NCBI GenBank assembly: GCA_024684435.1
Contig: JAIKWV010000037.1
Location: 1-64,000, forward strand
Source of the DNA: Clostridiales bacterium
GTDB lineage: Bacteria; Bacillota; Clostridia; Oscillospirales; Acutalibacteraceae
DNA length: 64,000 nt
Direction of reading: 5' to 3'
Under the pieces are notes generated by a model. It was given only the letters and a program-made list of their open reading frames with translations. It was not told the origin of the DNA and did not search any database. This document shows positions 24,859 through 33,011 of this stretch, piece by piece. A program made the translations under genes and the position numbers. The number at the start of each line of letters is the position of its first letter. Position 1 is the first letter of the stretch.

Positions 24859-24887
24859 ATTTTAAAGGCTTTGTGACAGGTTGTCAA
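24859..24887 (-). promoter_or_regulatory. Sigma-A promoter of the Cof-type gene
   Basis: On the minus strand TTGACA (24887-24882), 17 bases, TAAAAT (24864-24859). The predicted transcript starts near 24852, so the AUA codon at 24826 lies in a 25-base leader with GGGGAG. Confidence 0.72.
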
Positions 24888-24918
24888 TATAATAGAGTAT
24901 ATTTCTCTACACATATAC

Positions 24919-24950
24919 ACGGCTGCCGCGAAGTTAAATGCGGCAGCCGT
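24919..24950. terminator. Strong hairpin after the DUF6273 protein gene, probable terminator
   Basis: ACGGCTGCCGC (24919-24929) pairs perfectly with GCGGCAGCCGT (24940-24950) over a 10-base loop. On the minus strand it follows the stop of the DUF6273 gene but lacks a clean U tract there. On the plus strand ATTTTT follows after 4 bases. Confidence 0.6.
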
Positions 24951-24968
24951 AACGATTTTTATTAATTT

Positions 24969-26591
24969 TTAATACCAGATCCAACCGAACAGAAAAATCT
25001 TTATAAGCACCTGCCAGAAGGTCAGCTTTACCTTGACCGTACAGGTATCGGTTACTGTGTTTCCGCAACTGTCAATAACGGTTACTGTCACACTGTACGA
25101 GCCTGTCTTCAAACCATTAGCATTGCCGTCATTATCTACGGAAACGCCCTTTGGATTTGACGATGTATATGTGACGGTATACTTTGTTCCCGGATCGCAG
25201 GTAATTACCGGATTTATTGCGGCGGATTTTTTGTATGTAACTTTAATGTCATCTATCTGAACGCTTTTTACGGTAGGTTCAAGTTTTGGTACCACATCTG
25301 TACGCAAAGCCTCGCCGCAAACAGAGCAGTACAGCGTTTTTATACCGGTCTCCGTCAATGTAGGCTGTTTGGTTACTACCCATTTACCCTCGGTGTGACC
25401 CTTTGCGTCAATATATTCAACATAACTGTCTCCGCAATCGCAGACATAGGTATAATATCCTCTTTCAGTACAGGTTGGCGGCGTTTCTTCTGCGATATAT
25501 ATGTGTGTGTGCTCAGGCTCACCTATTTCGCTTCCTGCAAGGTCAGATTTTAACTCCTGTAATTTTAACGCCGGACAAATACCGCCGCTGGTACTGCTGA
25601 CCCCGCCGCTTCGGTGCGCACGACCGTTACCGTCTATACCGCTGGTATCATTTGAACTTTCATATGGAGAACGCAGCCGCCAATCGGAAACTTTGTTGTA
25701 TGCACTACCGGAGTTTGTGTATACCCACAAACCTTGACATATCGCATATTCGCTTATCTTAAGCTGCTTTGCCGCGTCAGGACTTGATTCTGACGAATTA
25801 AAGCCGTATGCGCTGTTTGTCATTTCTGCCCACGAGAGAAGAAATACTTTATCGCTCGTTAACGGCGCGTCATATTCTTTTTTGCTTGCATCTCCGTTTA
25901 ATGTAGCCCAGCAATCATTGTTGACTGTGGTCATTTTTATATTTGCCTTCTGTTCGTTGGAAAACGCCGTATTGTAAAAATCAATATTGAGCCACAGTCT
26001 TATGCTGCTTTTTGCGTAATTGTTCGCGTAGTACGTCTTGTTGGTATCACCCCAGTATTTGCCGTCAGCATAGACAATATAATTATTGTATGCCTGACTG
26101 TCGATAATTGAGTTGCACATTATAAATCCGGTCGACGGATCAAGCACCCGCCACTTAATAGTATCATATTTGAACCAATAAACCTTATCGGTAAAATAGT
26201 TATTATCATCTTGAAAACTATTGTCCGCCGCTAAAGTATATCCTGAACGATGCGGTCTGTAGTCGTCAAAAATCACTCCCCGATACTTTTCGCCGTTGTA
26301 CAGCACATCCTTATACCTCATATAATCAGAAGCTGTCATCTGACCGTCATAATTCTCGCCCGTACCGGAGTAGTAGCCGTAGGATCTCCACTCGCCGCTC
26401 TGTTGATCCAAAACTTCGCCGAGCTCAGCGGTAACATCGCTCTGTGGATATGTGCCGTATTCTATTATATCTCCTAATTTATAATCAGCTGCCTCGGATC
26501 TTATATTTAGAAATCCGGCAAAAGGCGCCGCGCCGCCGATCATAATGACCGCCAACAGCATTGCCGTAACACGTTTGATATGATTTTTCAT
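24969..26591 (-). CDS. Exported DUF6273 (C-type-lectin-like) protein with Ig-like C-terminal domain
   Basis: 540 aa from ATG 26591 (GGAG 9 bases upstream). A signal peptide (about residues 1-34, AMLLAVIMIGGAAPFAGF) precedes a DUF6273-like domain, about 40-350. Its landmarks are GDIIEYGTYPQSDV, IKWRVLD, SSIRLWLNIDFYNTAFS, KVFLLSWAEM, WRLRSPYESSND and ICPALKL. Two short repeats follow; the first has paired Cys (CDCG) and the second reads LTETGIKTLYCSVCGEAL. An Ig/BIG2-like domain (about 455-520, TYTSSNPKGVSVDNDGNA) comes next, then a hydrophobic C terminus rich in Trp and Phe. The domain resembles the lectin-like fold used by some DGR target proteins. Adhesion or ligand binding outside the cell is inferred. 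Confidence 0.8.
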   Translation of the reverse strand: MKNHIKRVTAMLLAVIMIGGAAPFAGFLNIRSEAADYKLGDIIEYGTYPQSDVTAELGEVLDQQSGEWRSYGYYSGTGENYDGQMTASDYMRYKDVLYNGEKYRGVIFDDYRPHRSGYTLAADNSFQDDNNYFTDKVYWFKYDTIKWRVLDPSTGFIMCNSIIDSQAYNNYIVYADGKYWGDTNKTYYANNYAKSSIRLWLNIDFYNTAFSNEQKANIKMTTVNNDCWATLNGDASKKEYDAPLTSDKVFLLSWAEMTNSAYGFNSSESSPDAAKQLKISEYAICQGLWVYTNSGSAYNKVSDWRLRSPYESSNDTSGIDGNGRAHRSGGVSSTSGGICPALKLQELKSDLAGSEIGEPEHTHIYIAEETPPTCTERGYYTYVCDCGDSYVEYIDAKGHTEGKWVVTKQPTLTETGIKTLYCSVCGEALRTDVVPKLEPTVKSVQIDDIKVTYKKSAAINPVITCDPGTKYTVTYTSSNPKGVSVDNDGNANGLKTGSYSVTVTVIDSCGNTVTDTCTVKVKLTFWQVLIKIFLFGWIWY

Positions 26592-26628
26592 TTTCCAACA
26601 CTCCACTGTTATATTTTAAAGCGCATTA

Positions 26629-26657
26629 AGTATAGCACACACATATAAAAATGTCTA
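26629..26657 (-). promoter_or_regulatory. Promoter of the DUF6273 protein gene
   Basis: On the minus strand TAGACA (26657-26652), 17 bases, TATACT (26634-26629), with TGC directly before the -10 (extended -10). Confidence 0.65.
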
Positions 26658-26699
26658 TATTAAAACAACTATATAATTTATGCGTTTTTCACTTTTTCG

Positions 26700-26728
26700 T
26701 TTACATCTCCCGATTATTATGTTAAAAT
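26700..26728 (+). promoter_or_regulatory. Promoter of the ABC-F gene
   Basis: TTTACA (26700-26705), 17 bases, TAAAAT (26723-26728), divergent from the DUF6273 gene promoter. Confidence 0.6.
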
Positions 26729-26766
26729 AGCCTTTGTAAATAACAAGAAACGAGGATAATACAGGC

Positions 26767-28368
26767 ATGATCCAAACTGTTAATGTAGGCTTGCAATACG
26801 GCGGAAGAGCGCTTTTTGAGCATGCGGACGTCAAATTCACTCCCGGCAACTGTTATGGGCTTATAGGCGCCAACGGCGCGGGAAAGTCCACTTTTCTTAA
26901 GATATTATCAGGAGAGATCGAGCCCAACAAGGGTGAGGTTATAAAGACCCCCGGAGAGCGCATCTCCGTTCTCCGGCAGGATCACTTTGCCTTTGACGAA
27001 TACGACGTTATCCGTACCGTACTCATGGGCAACCAACGTTTAGTTGACATAATGGACGAAAAAGAAAGGCTCTACGCTCTGGAAAATATGAGCGAAGAGG
27101 ACGGTATGCGTCTGTGCGAGCTGGAGGAAGAATTTGCCGAAATGGACGGCTGGAGTGCTGAAAGCAACGCAGAGATATTGCTCAACGGCCTTGGCATAAC
27201 CAACGAGTTCCACTATATGCTCATGAAGGATCTGACCGGCGATCAGAAGGTCAAGGTGCTGCTGGCTCAAGCTCTTTTCGGCAATCCCGATATCCTGCTC
27301 ATGGACGAGCCCACCAACCACCTAGACGTTGAGGCCATCGAATGGCTTGAGGAGTTTCTCATCGACATGGACAGTACGGTCATCGTCGTCTCCCATGACA
27401 GACATTTTCTCAACAAGGTCTGCACCCATATCGTTGATATTGATTACGGCAAGATAACTACCATAGTGGGCAACTACGATTTCTGGTACGAATACACTCA
27501 GATGGCGCAGCGCCAGCTCAAGGAACAGAACAAGAAAGCTGAGATCAAGATCAAAGAGCTGCAGGAATTTATCGCCCGATTCAGCGCCAACGCGTCAAAA
27601 TCAAGGCAGGCCACCAGCAGAAAGAAGCTGCTTGACAGCATTAACGTTGAGGAGATACCCGTTTCTTCAAGGCGGTTCCCCTTTGTAAACTTCAAGCCGG
27701 AACGTGAGATAGGCAACGAGCTGCTGACAGTCACCGGTCTGTCCAAAACCGTGGGCGGCCGCAAAGTGCTGGATAACATAAGCTTTGTTCTCAGGCCCCG
27801 TGAAAAGGTGGCTTTTGTGGGTACGGACGCGGTGGCAAAGACTACCCTGTTCAAGATTTTGATGGGAGAAATGGAGCCGGATGAAGGCACCTTTAAATGG
27901 GGTGTCACCACTTCTCTTTCCTATCTTCCCAGCGATAATTCCGCGTTTTTTGACGGGTGTCAGGATTCACTTTCGGATTGGATAAGAAGATATTCCGATC
28001 TTGTTTTTGAGACGGATGTAAGAGGCTGGCTGGGCAGGATGCTGTTCTCCGGCGAGGAAGCCACTAAAAAGGCCTGCGTGCTTTCCGGCGGCGAAAGAGT
28101 GCGCTGTATGCTCTGTAAAATGATGCTCTCCTATGCCAACGTTCTGATCCTTGACGAACCCACAAACCACCTGGATCTGGAATCCATAGCCTCCCTCAAT
28201 GACGGACTTATCAAGTTCAGCGGATCAGTCCTGTTCACCTCCCACGACCATCAGTTCGTACAAACTATAGCCGACAGGATAATCGACATCACCACCGGTC
28301 AATTCTACGACAAGAAGATCACCTACGACGAATATCTGGCGGAAATGCAGGAGAAACAGCAGGCTTAA
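26767..28368 (+). CDS. ykpA: ABC-F family ATPase, YkpA/YbiT-type
   Basis: 533 aa, two ATP-binding cassettes with no membrane helices, as in ABC-F proteins that act on the ribosomal E site. NBD1 has an intact Walker A (GANGAGKST), a modified signature LTGDQKVKVLLAQ, and Walker B LLMDEPTNHLD. The linker (about residues 245-310) is helical and charged. NBD2 has an atypical P loop VGTDAVAKTTLF in which the usual GxGKT is AxAKT, but a clean signature LSGGERVRC and LILDEPTNHLD. From memory the altered second P loop with WGVTTSLSYLPSDNSAFF is typical of the YkpA/YbiT branch rather than damage. A housekeeping translation role is likelier than antibiotic resistance. Confidence 0.9.
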   Translation: MIQTVNVGLQYGGRALFEHADVKFTPGNCYGLIGANGAGKSTFLKILSGEIEPNKGEVIKTPGERISVLRQDHFAFDEYDVIRTVLMGNQRLVDIMDEKERLYALENMSEEDGMRLCELEEEFAEMDGWSAESNAEILLNGLGITNEFHYMLMKDLTGDQKVKVLLAQALFGNPDILLMDEPTNHLDVEAIEWLEEFLIDMDSTVIVVSHDRHFLNKVCTHIVDIDYGKITTIVGNYDFWYEYTQMAQRQLKEQNKKAEIKIKELQEFIARFSANASKSRQATSRKKLLDSINVEEIPVSSRRFPFVNFKPEREIGNELLTVTGLSKTVGGRKVLDNISFVLRPREKVAFVGTDAVAKTTLFKILMGEMEPDEGTFKWGVTTSLSYLPSDNSAFFDGCQDSLSDWIRRYSDLVFETDVRGWLGRMLFSGEEATKKACVLSGGERVRCMLCKMMLSYANVLILDEPTNHLDLESIASLNDGLIKFSGSVLFTSHDHQFVQTIADRIIDITTGQFYDKKITYDEYLAEMQEKQQA

Positions 28369-28386
28369 AAATTCAATAAAAATTCA

Positions 28387-28425
28387 CAGCACCCGGATCG
28401 GTACGCCGAAACGGGTGCTGTTGTT
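28387..28425. terminator. Terminator between the ABC-F and AGCS genes
   Basis: CAGCACCCG (28387-28395) pairs with CGGGTGCTG (28412-28420), a T-rich stretch follows, and CGG/CCG can pair inside. It lies between convergent genes and may serve both. Confidence 0.7.
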
Positions 28426-28435
28426 ATATATTCAG

Positions 28436-29950
28436 TTATTTTTCCATGTTTTTCAAATCTTTAATGAAATCTCTGTTCTGTTCCGGATAGGCGGAAAGCA
28501 TGGGCTTAACGTCTATCCCCTTCTTTCTGTCATAATAGTTCTTTGTGATCTTGACGATCTGTCCGCTGAGCAGAACGACAGCTATAAGGTTCGGCAGAGC
28601 CATAAGACCGTTGAAAGTGTCGTCAAGAGCCCAGATCAGGTCTCCATGTATGACTGCGGAGGCGACAATGAGCAGAACATAAATTATTTTAAATACGATA
28701 ACAGCTGCCTTTTTGCCGCCGTTTTTGAGCCAGCCAAAACAGAATTCAGTGGCCTTTTCGCCGTAATATGACCAGGCAAGAATGGTCGTAAAGGCAAACA
28801 GCGGAAGGATGATCGAAAAGATGATCTTTCCGGCTATACCGAGATTATCCGAGAACACCGACAAAGCCACCGCCGAGTCATTTGCAGAAGCGCCGAACGC
28901 CTCGGTGTAGAAAACGCCGCTGTGGATGTTGGTGGAGATAACGACAAGAGCCGTCAGAGTACAGATAACAAACGTGTCAAAGAAAACCTCGAATATTCCC
29001 CAAAGGCCCTGCTTGACAGGTTCCCTTGTCTCTGAAGCTGAATGAGCGATGACCGAGGAGCCGAGACCCGCCTCGTTTGAGAAAACGCCTCTCGCCATAC
29101 CTTTCTTGATTATCTGAGAGAACACATAGCCGCCCACACCGCCGGTAAGAGCCTTGGTGGAAAATACGCTTGTGAAAATGACCTTGAAGGTTGCGGGAAT
29201 AGCAGAAATATTCATTATGATTATAACGATGGACATTATGATAAAAAGAAGAGACATAAAAGGAACAAGCATTGAGGCGATCTTGCCAATTCTCTTGATC
29301 CCTCCTATAATGACCACGCAGGTCATCAATGCCACAACTATACCCACGATGATTTTAAATGTATTATTATCCTGATTGAACGCCGACGCCATTGTACCTG
29401 ATATCTTATTTGTCTGCACACCGCTCATGCCTATAGCGGCAAGCATACAGAAAATAGCGGCAAGATAACCCAGCCATTTCTGTTTGATACCGTTAGCTAT
29501 ATAGTAAAACGAACCGCCGGAAAAATTGCCGTCCTTGTCCCTTTTGCGGTAGTAAAGACCAAGAACGTTTTCTGCGTAGTTCGTAAGCATACCGAAAAAT
29601 GCGGATATCCACATCCAAACAACAGCGCCGGGACCGCCTGTGAGTATCGCCGATGTAACGCCGATAATATTGCCCGTACCCACCGTTCCGGATATTGCCG
29701 CGGAAAACGCTTCAAACTGTGATACAGACTTCGCTGTGCTGTCCTTCTTTTTTGGCTTACCGATCTCTTTGATAGTCGGGACTATTGTGGTGTTTATGGA
29801 ATCGCCGAATTTTCTTATCTGCATAGCCTTCAGCCGTACAGTGACGATAATGCCTGTGCCGAGTATCAGTATGATCATCGGCCAGCCCCACACGATACCG
29901 TTGAGCCAATCGTTGGCATTGGTGATAGTTTCGATAATTTTGTTCCACAT
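28436..29950 (-). CDS. Sodium:alanine/glycine symporter, AGCS family
   Basis: 504 aa with about 11 membrane helices. AGCS signatures: GTGNIIGVTSAILTGGPGAVVW, WISAFFGMLTNYAENVLGLYYR, GGSFYYIANG, RGVFSNEAGLGSSVIAHSAS, and AWSYYGEKATEFCF near the C terminus. Imports small neutral amino acids (alanine, glycine) with Na+. It has an AGGAGG ribosome binding site and is preceded by a tandem glycine riboswitch with its own terminator hairpin, which indicates glycine is a physiological substrate or signal. Length and motifs are normal. Confidence 0.95.
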   Translation of the reverse strand: MWNKIIETITNANDWLNGIVWGWPMIILILGTGIIVTVRLKAMQIRKFGDSINTTIVPTIKEIGKPKKKDSTAKSVSQFEAFSAAISGTVGTGNIIGVTSAILTGGPGAVVWMWISAFFGMLTNYAENVLGLYYRKRDKDGNFSGGSFYYIANGIKQKWLGYLAAIFCMLAAIGMSGVQTNKISGTMASAFNQDNNTFKIIVGIVVALMTCVVIIGGIKRIGKIASMLVPFMSLLFIIMSIVIIIMNISAIPATFKVIFTSVFSTKALTGGVGGYVFSQIIKKGMARGVFSNEAGLGSSVIAHSASETREPVKQGLWGIFEVFFDTFVICTLTALVVISTNIHSGVFYTEAFGASANDSAVALSVFSDNLGIAGKIIFSIILPLFAFTTILAWSYYGEKATEFCFGWLKNGGKKAAVIVFKIIYVLLIVASAVIHGDLIWALDDTFNGLMALPNLIAVVLLSGQIVKITKNYYDRKKGIDVKPMLSAYPEQNRDFIKDLKNMEK

Positions 29951-29973
29951 AAAAAATACCTCCTGAAAAAATA

Positions 29974-30004
29974 AACGGAGCCAAACAAAAAGTTCAACTC
30001 CGTT
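29974..30004 (-). terminator. Intrinsic terminator of the glycine riboswitch expression platform
   Basis: On the minus strand AACGGAGTTGAAC pairs with GTTTGGCTCCGTT (13 pairs including G-U) across a T5 loop and is followed by TATTTTTT, just before the AGGAGG of the AGCS gene. Confidence 0.82.
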
Positions 30005-30048
30005 GTTTTACATATAAACGGGCAAATACCCGATCATACTCATTAAAA

Positions 30049-30212
30049 TCTCCGTCCTTTTGCCTGAGAGATTGACAGCGTTCACCGTCTTGCACCTTCG
30101 GCATCCTTTCGGACTTCTCCGGAGTGCCATCTAAGATCAGTACCCGCCGGATATCCGGCACCTGAGAGTGTTACTCCTTCGGTCGCGTCGCCGCATCTCC
30201 TGACCTCGTCAT
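30049..30212 (-). promoter_or_regulatory. Tandem glycine riboswitch (gcvT type) upstream of the AGCS transporter
   Basis: Read on the minus strand, the first aptamer runs from AGGAGATGCGGCG through GACCGAAGGAGTAA and ACTCTCAGG. The second runs from CTCCGGAGAAG through GATGCCGAAGGTGCAA and AATCTCTCAGGCAAAAGGAC, ending CGGAG. These are the conserved cores of the glycine riboswitch, in the usual tandem order. The expression platform is the terminator at 29974-30004. Direction of control is not shown by sequence. For an uptake transporter, reduced expression in high glycine is the simpler guess, but glycine-activated export or catabolism is also known. Confidence 0.92.
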
Positions 30213-30243
30213 ATGGCTTCATATTAAATTTACAGTATAAATT

Positions 30244-31395
30244 TTACCACAGATCTATATATATCTTTTCTATATCCTCCACCGTTGGCGTTCTGGGATT
30301 GGATGCAGTACAGGAGTCCTTTATGGCTCCCTCCGCCATTTCCGGTATCGCCGCGAAATATTCCTCCCTTGAACACACATTCATGGAGGATATGCATAGG
30401 GGCATATCCATCTCTTTCATCATAAACTCAACCCAGCTGACAAAGGCTCGGATAGTTGTAATGGTATTGAAATTCTGCAAGCCCAGAAGACGGGCAAGAG
30501 TAACGTACTTCCTCACCTGCTTCGGATATTCCTTTTTGCTGCGGCTGTGCTTGTTTATATCGGAATTGTACTGTATGACCAGAGGCAGCAGCATGGCGTT
30601 TGCCCTGCCGTGTGGAATATGGAACTTTGCGCCCAGCTGGTGAGCCATACCGTGATTAAGTCCCAGTGAAGAATGGTTGAAGGCGATACCCGCCAGGCAG
30701 GACGCACACATCATTTTGCTCCTTGCGTGGATATCGTTATTATCAAGATATGAACGAAGCAGAAAAGAGCCCACAATCTCAACAGATTTTTCCGCAAGCG
30801 CCGCGGAAAACTCATCGTTATCAACGCTCACATACGCCTCTATAGCGTGGGTGAGCACATCCATTCCTGTATCCGCAGTGATCGCCGGAGGCACGGTTTT
30901 GACAAGTTCAACGTCAAGTATGGCCTCATCAGGCAGAATAGAGTCTGAAATAAGCGGATATTTGGTATGATTTTCCGGATCGGAAATAACCGAAAACGAA
31001 GTGACCTCAGAGCCTGTGCCGCTTGTTGTAGGGATCGCCACAAGCTTTATATGCCTGCCGGAATAGCCGTCCATTTTGGAGACTACCTCACGCATTGCCT
31101 TTGCGGAATCGATGGCTGAACCTCCGCCTACGGCAATTATAACGTCCGCCCGGCTTTCAATAAGAGCCGCCACGCCGACTGAGATCTTCGGCACCGGAGG
31201 ATCTGGAACGACATCGTCAAACAAATCGTACTTTGTGCCCTTTGAGTCAAGCCTTGTCGTGACATGATGAATAAGTCCGCTTTTTATCACAAACGGGTCA
31301 GCTACTATCAATATTTTTTCGCAGTCGTAATCAAGCACCCTGTCAAGGGAGCTTTCACCGAAAAATATTTTGGTTCCCAATTCAAAGCTTTTCAT
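30244..31395 (-). CDS. Iron-containing alcohol dehydrogenase (PduQ-like)
   Basis: 383 aa, group III alcohol dehydrogenase. NAD-binding half with IIAVGGGSAIDSAKAM and IPTTSGTGSEVTSFSVI. Metal-binding half with ADTGMDVLTHAIEAY (Asp and His), LNHGMAHQLG (His) and IPHGRANAMLLP (His). Family members interconvert aldehydes and alcohols with NAD(P)H. The sequence looks closest to 1-propanol/butanol dehydrogenases, but substrate cannot be fixed by eye. AGGTC precedes the ATG. It lies upstream of the glycine riboswitch on the same strand but has its own promoter, and no microcompartment genes are nearby. Confidence 0.92.
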   Translation of the reverse strand: MKSFELGTKIFFGESSLDRVLDYDCEKILIVADPFVIKSGLIHHVTTRLDSKGTKYDLFDDVVPDPPVPKISVGVAALIESRADVIIAVGGGSAIDSAKAMREVVSKMDGYSGRHIKLVAIPTTSGTGSEVTSFSVISDPENHTKYPLISDSILPDEAILDVELVKTVPPAITADTGMDVLTHAIEAYVSVDNDEFSAALAEKSVEIVGSFLLRSYLDNNDIHARSKMMCASCLAGIAFNHSSLGLNHGMAHQLGAKFHIPHGRANAMLLPLVIQYNSDINKHSRSKKEYPKQVRKYVTLARLLGLQNFNTITTIRAFVSWVEFMMKEMDMPLCISSMNVCSREEYFAAIPEMAEGAIKDSCTASNPRTPTVEDIEKIYIDLW

Positions 31396-31430
31396 GACCT
31401 GACCTCATCAGCACAAGTTGATTATTTATT

Positions 31431-31460
31431 ATTCTACTATACTTATATCTAATATGTCAA
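31431..31460 (-). promoter_or_regulatory. Promoter of the alcohol dehydrogenase gene
   Basis: On the minus strand perfect TTGACA (31460-31455), 18 bases, TAGAAT (31436-31431). Confidence 0.68.
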
Positions 31461-31559
31461 TACCCGTCGAATAATATCTTGTGTAATTTGCCACTTCAAA
31501 ACATACTGAAAAAGTAGTATTATTATTGTAGTATATAATTTCATCAGGGAGGGATAAGC

Positions 31560-32447
31560 TTGCAGAAAAAAGTCGCTGTGTTTAATGATATTTCCGGTCT
31601 GGGCAGATGCTCACTTTCAGTCCTCATGCCTGTTATATCGGCGCTTGGCGTTCATGTCTGCCCTATCCCCACCGCCGTTCTGACCAATCAGACTGGTTAC
31701 GACAGTTATTATATTTGCGACTGTACGGAAAACATCCCTCACTACGCTGAAGAGTGGAAAAAAATAAATTTTGTACCGGACGGCATTTATACCGGCTTCT
31801 TTTCAAGCACACAACAAATAGACAGCACGGAAAGATTTATAGCGGATTTTCGCAATTCCGATACACTGGTTGTAGTTGACCCAATAATGGCTGATCATGG
31901 CAGGATCTACGATACCTTCTCCCTTGCACTGTGCGAAAGGATAAAAAAACTTGCTTTGAAGTCAAACATCACAACTCCGAATCTTACGGAGTTTTCCATT
32001 ATCTCAGGTATGGATTATAATGAGATCATCGGTATGCAGAACGATCCCGATTATATCGACCGTATATGCGGCGCCGGCAAAAGATTACTCAACGATTCAC
32101 TCAAAACTATCATAGTTACGGGAATCCCCATGCCGGTCTCCAAAGGGCAAGAGCAAAAACTGTGCAATTTAGTCATAAACGAAAACGGTTCGTTTTCCGC
32201 AGAAAACGTTGCTTTCGGTTCATATTACTCCGGAACGGGAGATATCTTTTCCTCTATAATATGCGGTTGTCTTTTGCAGGGGTGCAATATAGAAATGTCT
32301 GTTGACCTGGCAGTCGATTTCATTTCGAAAGCAATAGAAGGTTCATGCAAAAACGGCGTTCCCGGCAATTCCGGCACTGAATTTGAACCTCACCTCGGTA
32401 TTCTCACTGATTTTTACAGGAAGGAGATATTACATCATGACATCTGA
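31560..32447 (+). CDS. Pyridoxamine kinase
   Basis: 295 aa, TTG start with AGGGAGGG at 31546-31553. Ribokinase-like fold of the PdxK/PdxY type that phosphorylates vitamin B6 vitamers. Seen: VAVFNDISGLGRCSLSVLMP at the N terminus, TNQTGYDSY, VVDPIMADHGRIYDTFS (Mg and phosphate site), ITPNLTEF-like TTPNLTEFSI, IVTGIP, and the anion-hole/catalytic YYSGTGDIFSSIICG (GTGD). The next gene encodes an ECF substrate-binding membrane component and overlaps by 11 bases, which points to uptake plus phosphorylation of a B6 vitamer. Confidence 0.9.
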   Translation: MQKKVAVFNDISGLGRCSLSVLMPVISALGVHVCPIPTAVLTNQTGYDSYYICDCTENIPHYAEEWKKINFVPDGIYTGFFSSTQQIDSTERFIADFRNSDTLVVVDPIMADHGRIYDTFSLALCERIKKLALKSNITTPNLTEFSIISGMDYNEIIGMQNDPDYIDRICGAGKRLLNDSLKTIIVTGIPMPVSKGQEQKLCNLVINENGSFSAENVAFGSYYSGTGDIFSSIICGCLLQGCNIEMSVDLAVDFISKAIEGSCKNGVPGNSGTEFEPHLGILTDFYRKEILHHDI

Positions 32448-32967
32448 AACTCAAAATAAAAAAGCTTTATATTATTTGTGCCTGTCCGCCGTTTTTACGG
32501 CTGCCATCACAGCGGCAACATTTATTCATATCCCCGCTCCCATGTCCAACGGCGGCTATATCCATATCGGAGACATATTCGTATATCTTTCCGCCTGCTT
32601 CCTCCCCGCCCCCTATGCGGCTGTTTCCGCGGCTATCGGCGGAGGACTTGCCGACGGGCTTTCGGGCGCAGTACTGTGGGTGATCCCCTCTGTTATCATC
32701 AAAGCGGCAATGACCCTGTTTTTATCGAACGCAAGCTCAAAAATTATTTCAAAGCGAAACATTGCGGGGGTTATCATCGGTATGGTAATTACCGTTGCAG
32801 GATATTATTTCGCTGAGGTAATAATATTCCGCTGCGGTTTTGCGGTCCCTCTGGCGTCTGTCCCCTTTAACATAATACAGGCTGTGGGAAGCGCAGTATT
32901 ATTTATACTCGCAGGCATAGCCCTTGACCGTACCAAAATAAAAGATTCCCTGCATAAATTGCTTTAA
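32437..32967 (+). CDS. ECF transporter S component (TIGR04002-like), probably vitamin B6
   Basis: 176 aa from ATG 32437 (AGGAAGGAG upstream). Five to six hydrophobic helices with S-component features: ALYYLCLSAVFTAAITAATF, IHIPAPMSNGGYIHIGDIFVYLSA (the substrate-side loop with GD) and AAVSAAIGGGLADGLSG. The Ala-x-x-x-Ala-type helix that contacts EcfT is plausible in helix 1. S components supply specificity, and the shared EcfA/A'/T module is not in this window. Translation overlaps the pyridoxamine kinase gene, so a B6 vitamer is the likeliest cargo (inference). Confidence 0.85.
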   Translation: MTSETQNKKALYYLCLSAVFTAAITAATFIHIPAPMSNGGYIHIGDIFVYLSACFLPAPYAAVSAAIGGGLADGLSGAVLWVIPSVIIKAAMTLFLSNASSKIISKRNIAGVIIGMVITVAGYYFAEVIIFRCGFAVPLASVPFNIIQAVGSAVLFILAGIALDRTKIKDSLHKLL

Positions 32968-32973
32968 AAACTC

Positions 32974-33000
32974 AGAAAGGAGTCGATACCGCAGGTATCG
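32974..33000 (+). promoter_or_regulatory. Shine-Dalgarno followed by a 7-bp hairpin before the radical SAM gene
   Basis: AGAAAGGAG (32974-32982) is directly followed by CGATACC (32984-32990), GCA, GGTATCG (32994-33000). The ATG is at 33012. Without folding the spacing is about 29 bases; with the hairpin closed it is about 12. Confidence 0.55.
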
Positions 33001-33011
33001 GTAAAATAAAA

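Noticed and set aside
24969-26591. Diversity-generating retroelement target locus
   Set aside because: No reverse transcriptase, Avd gene or template repeat in the window; only the fold-like motif is present.
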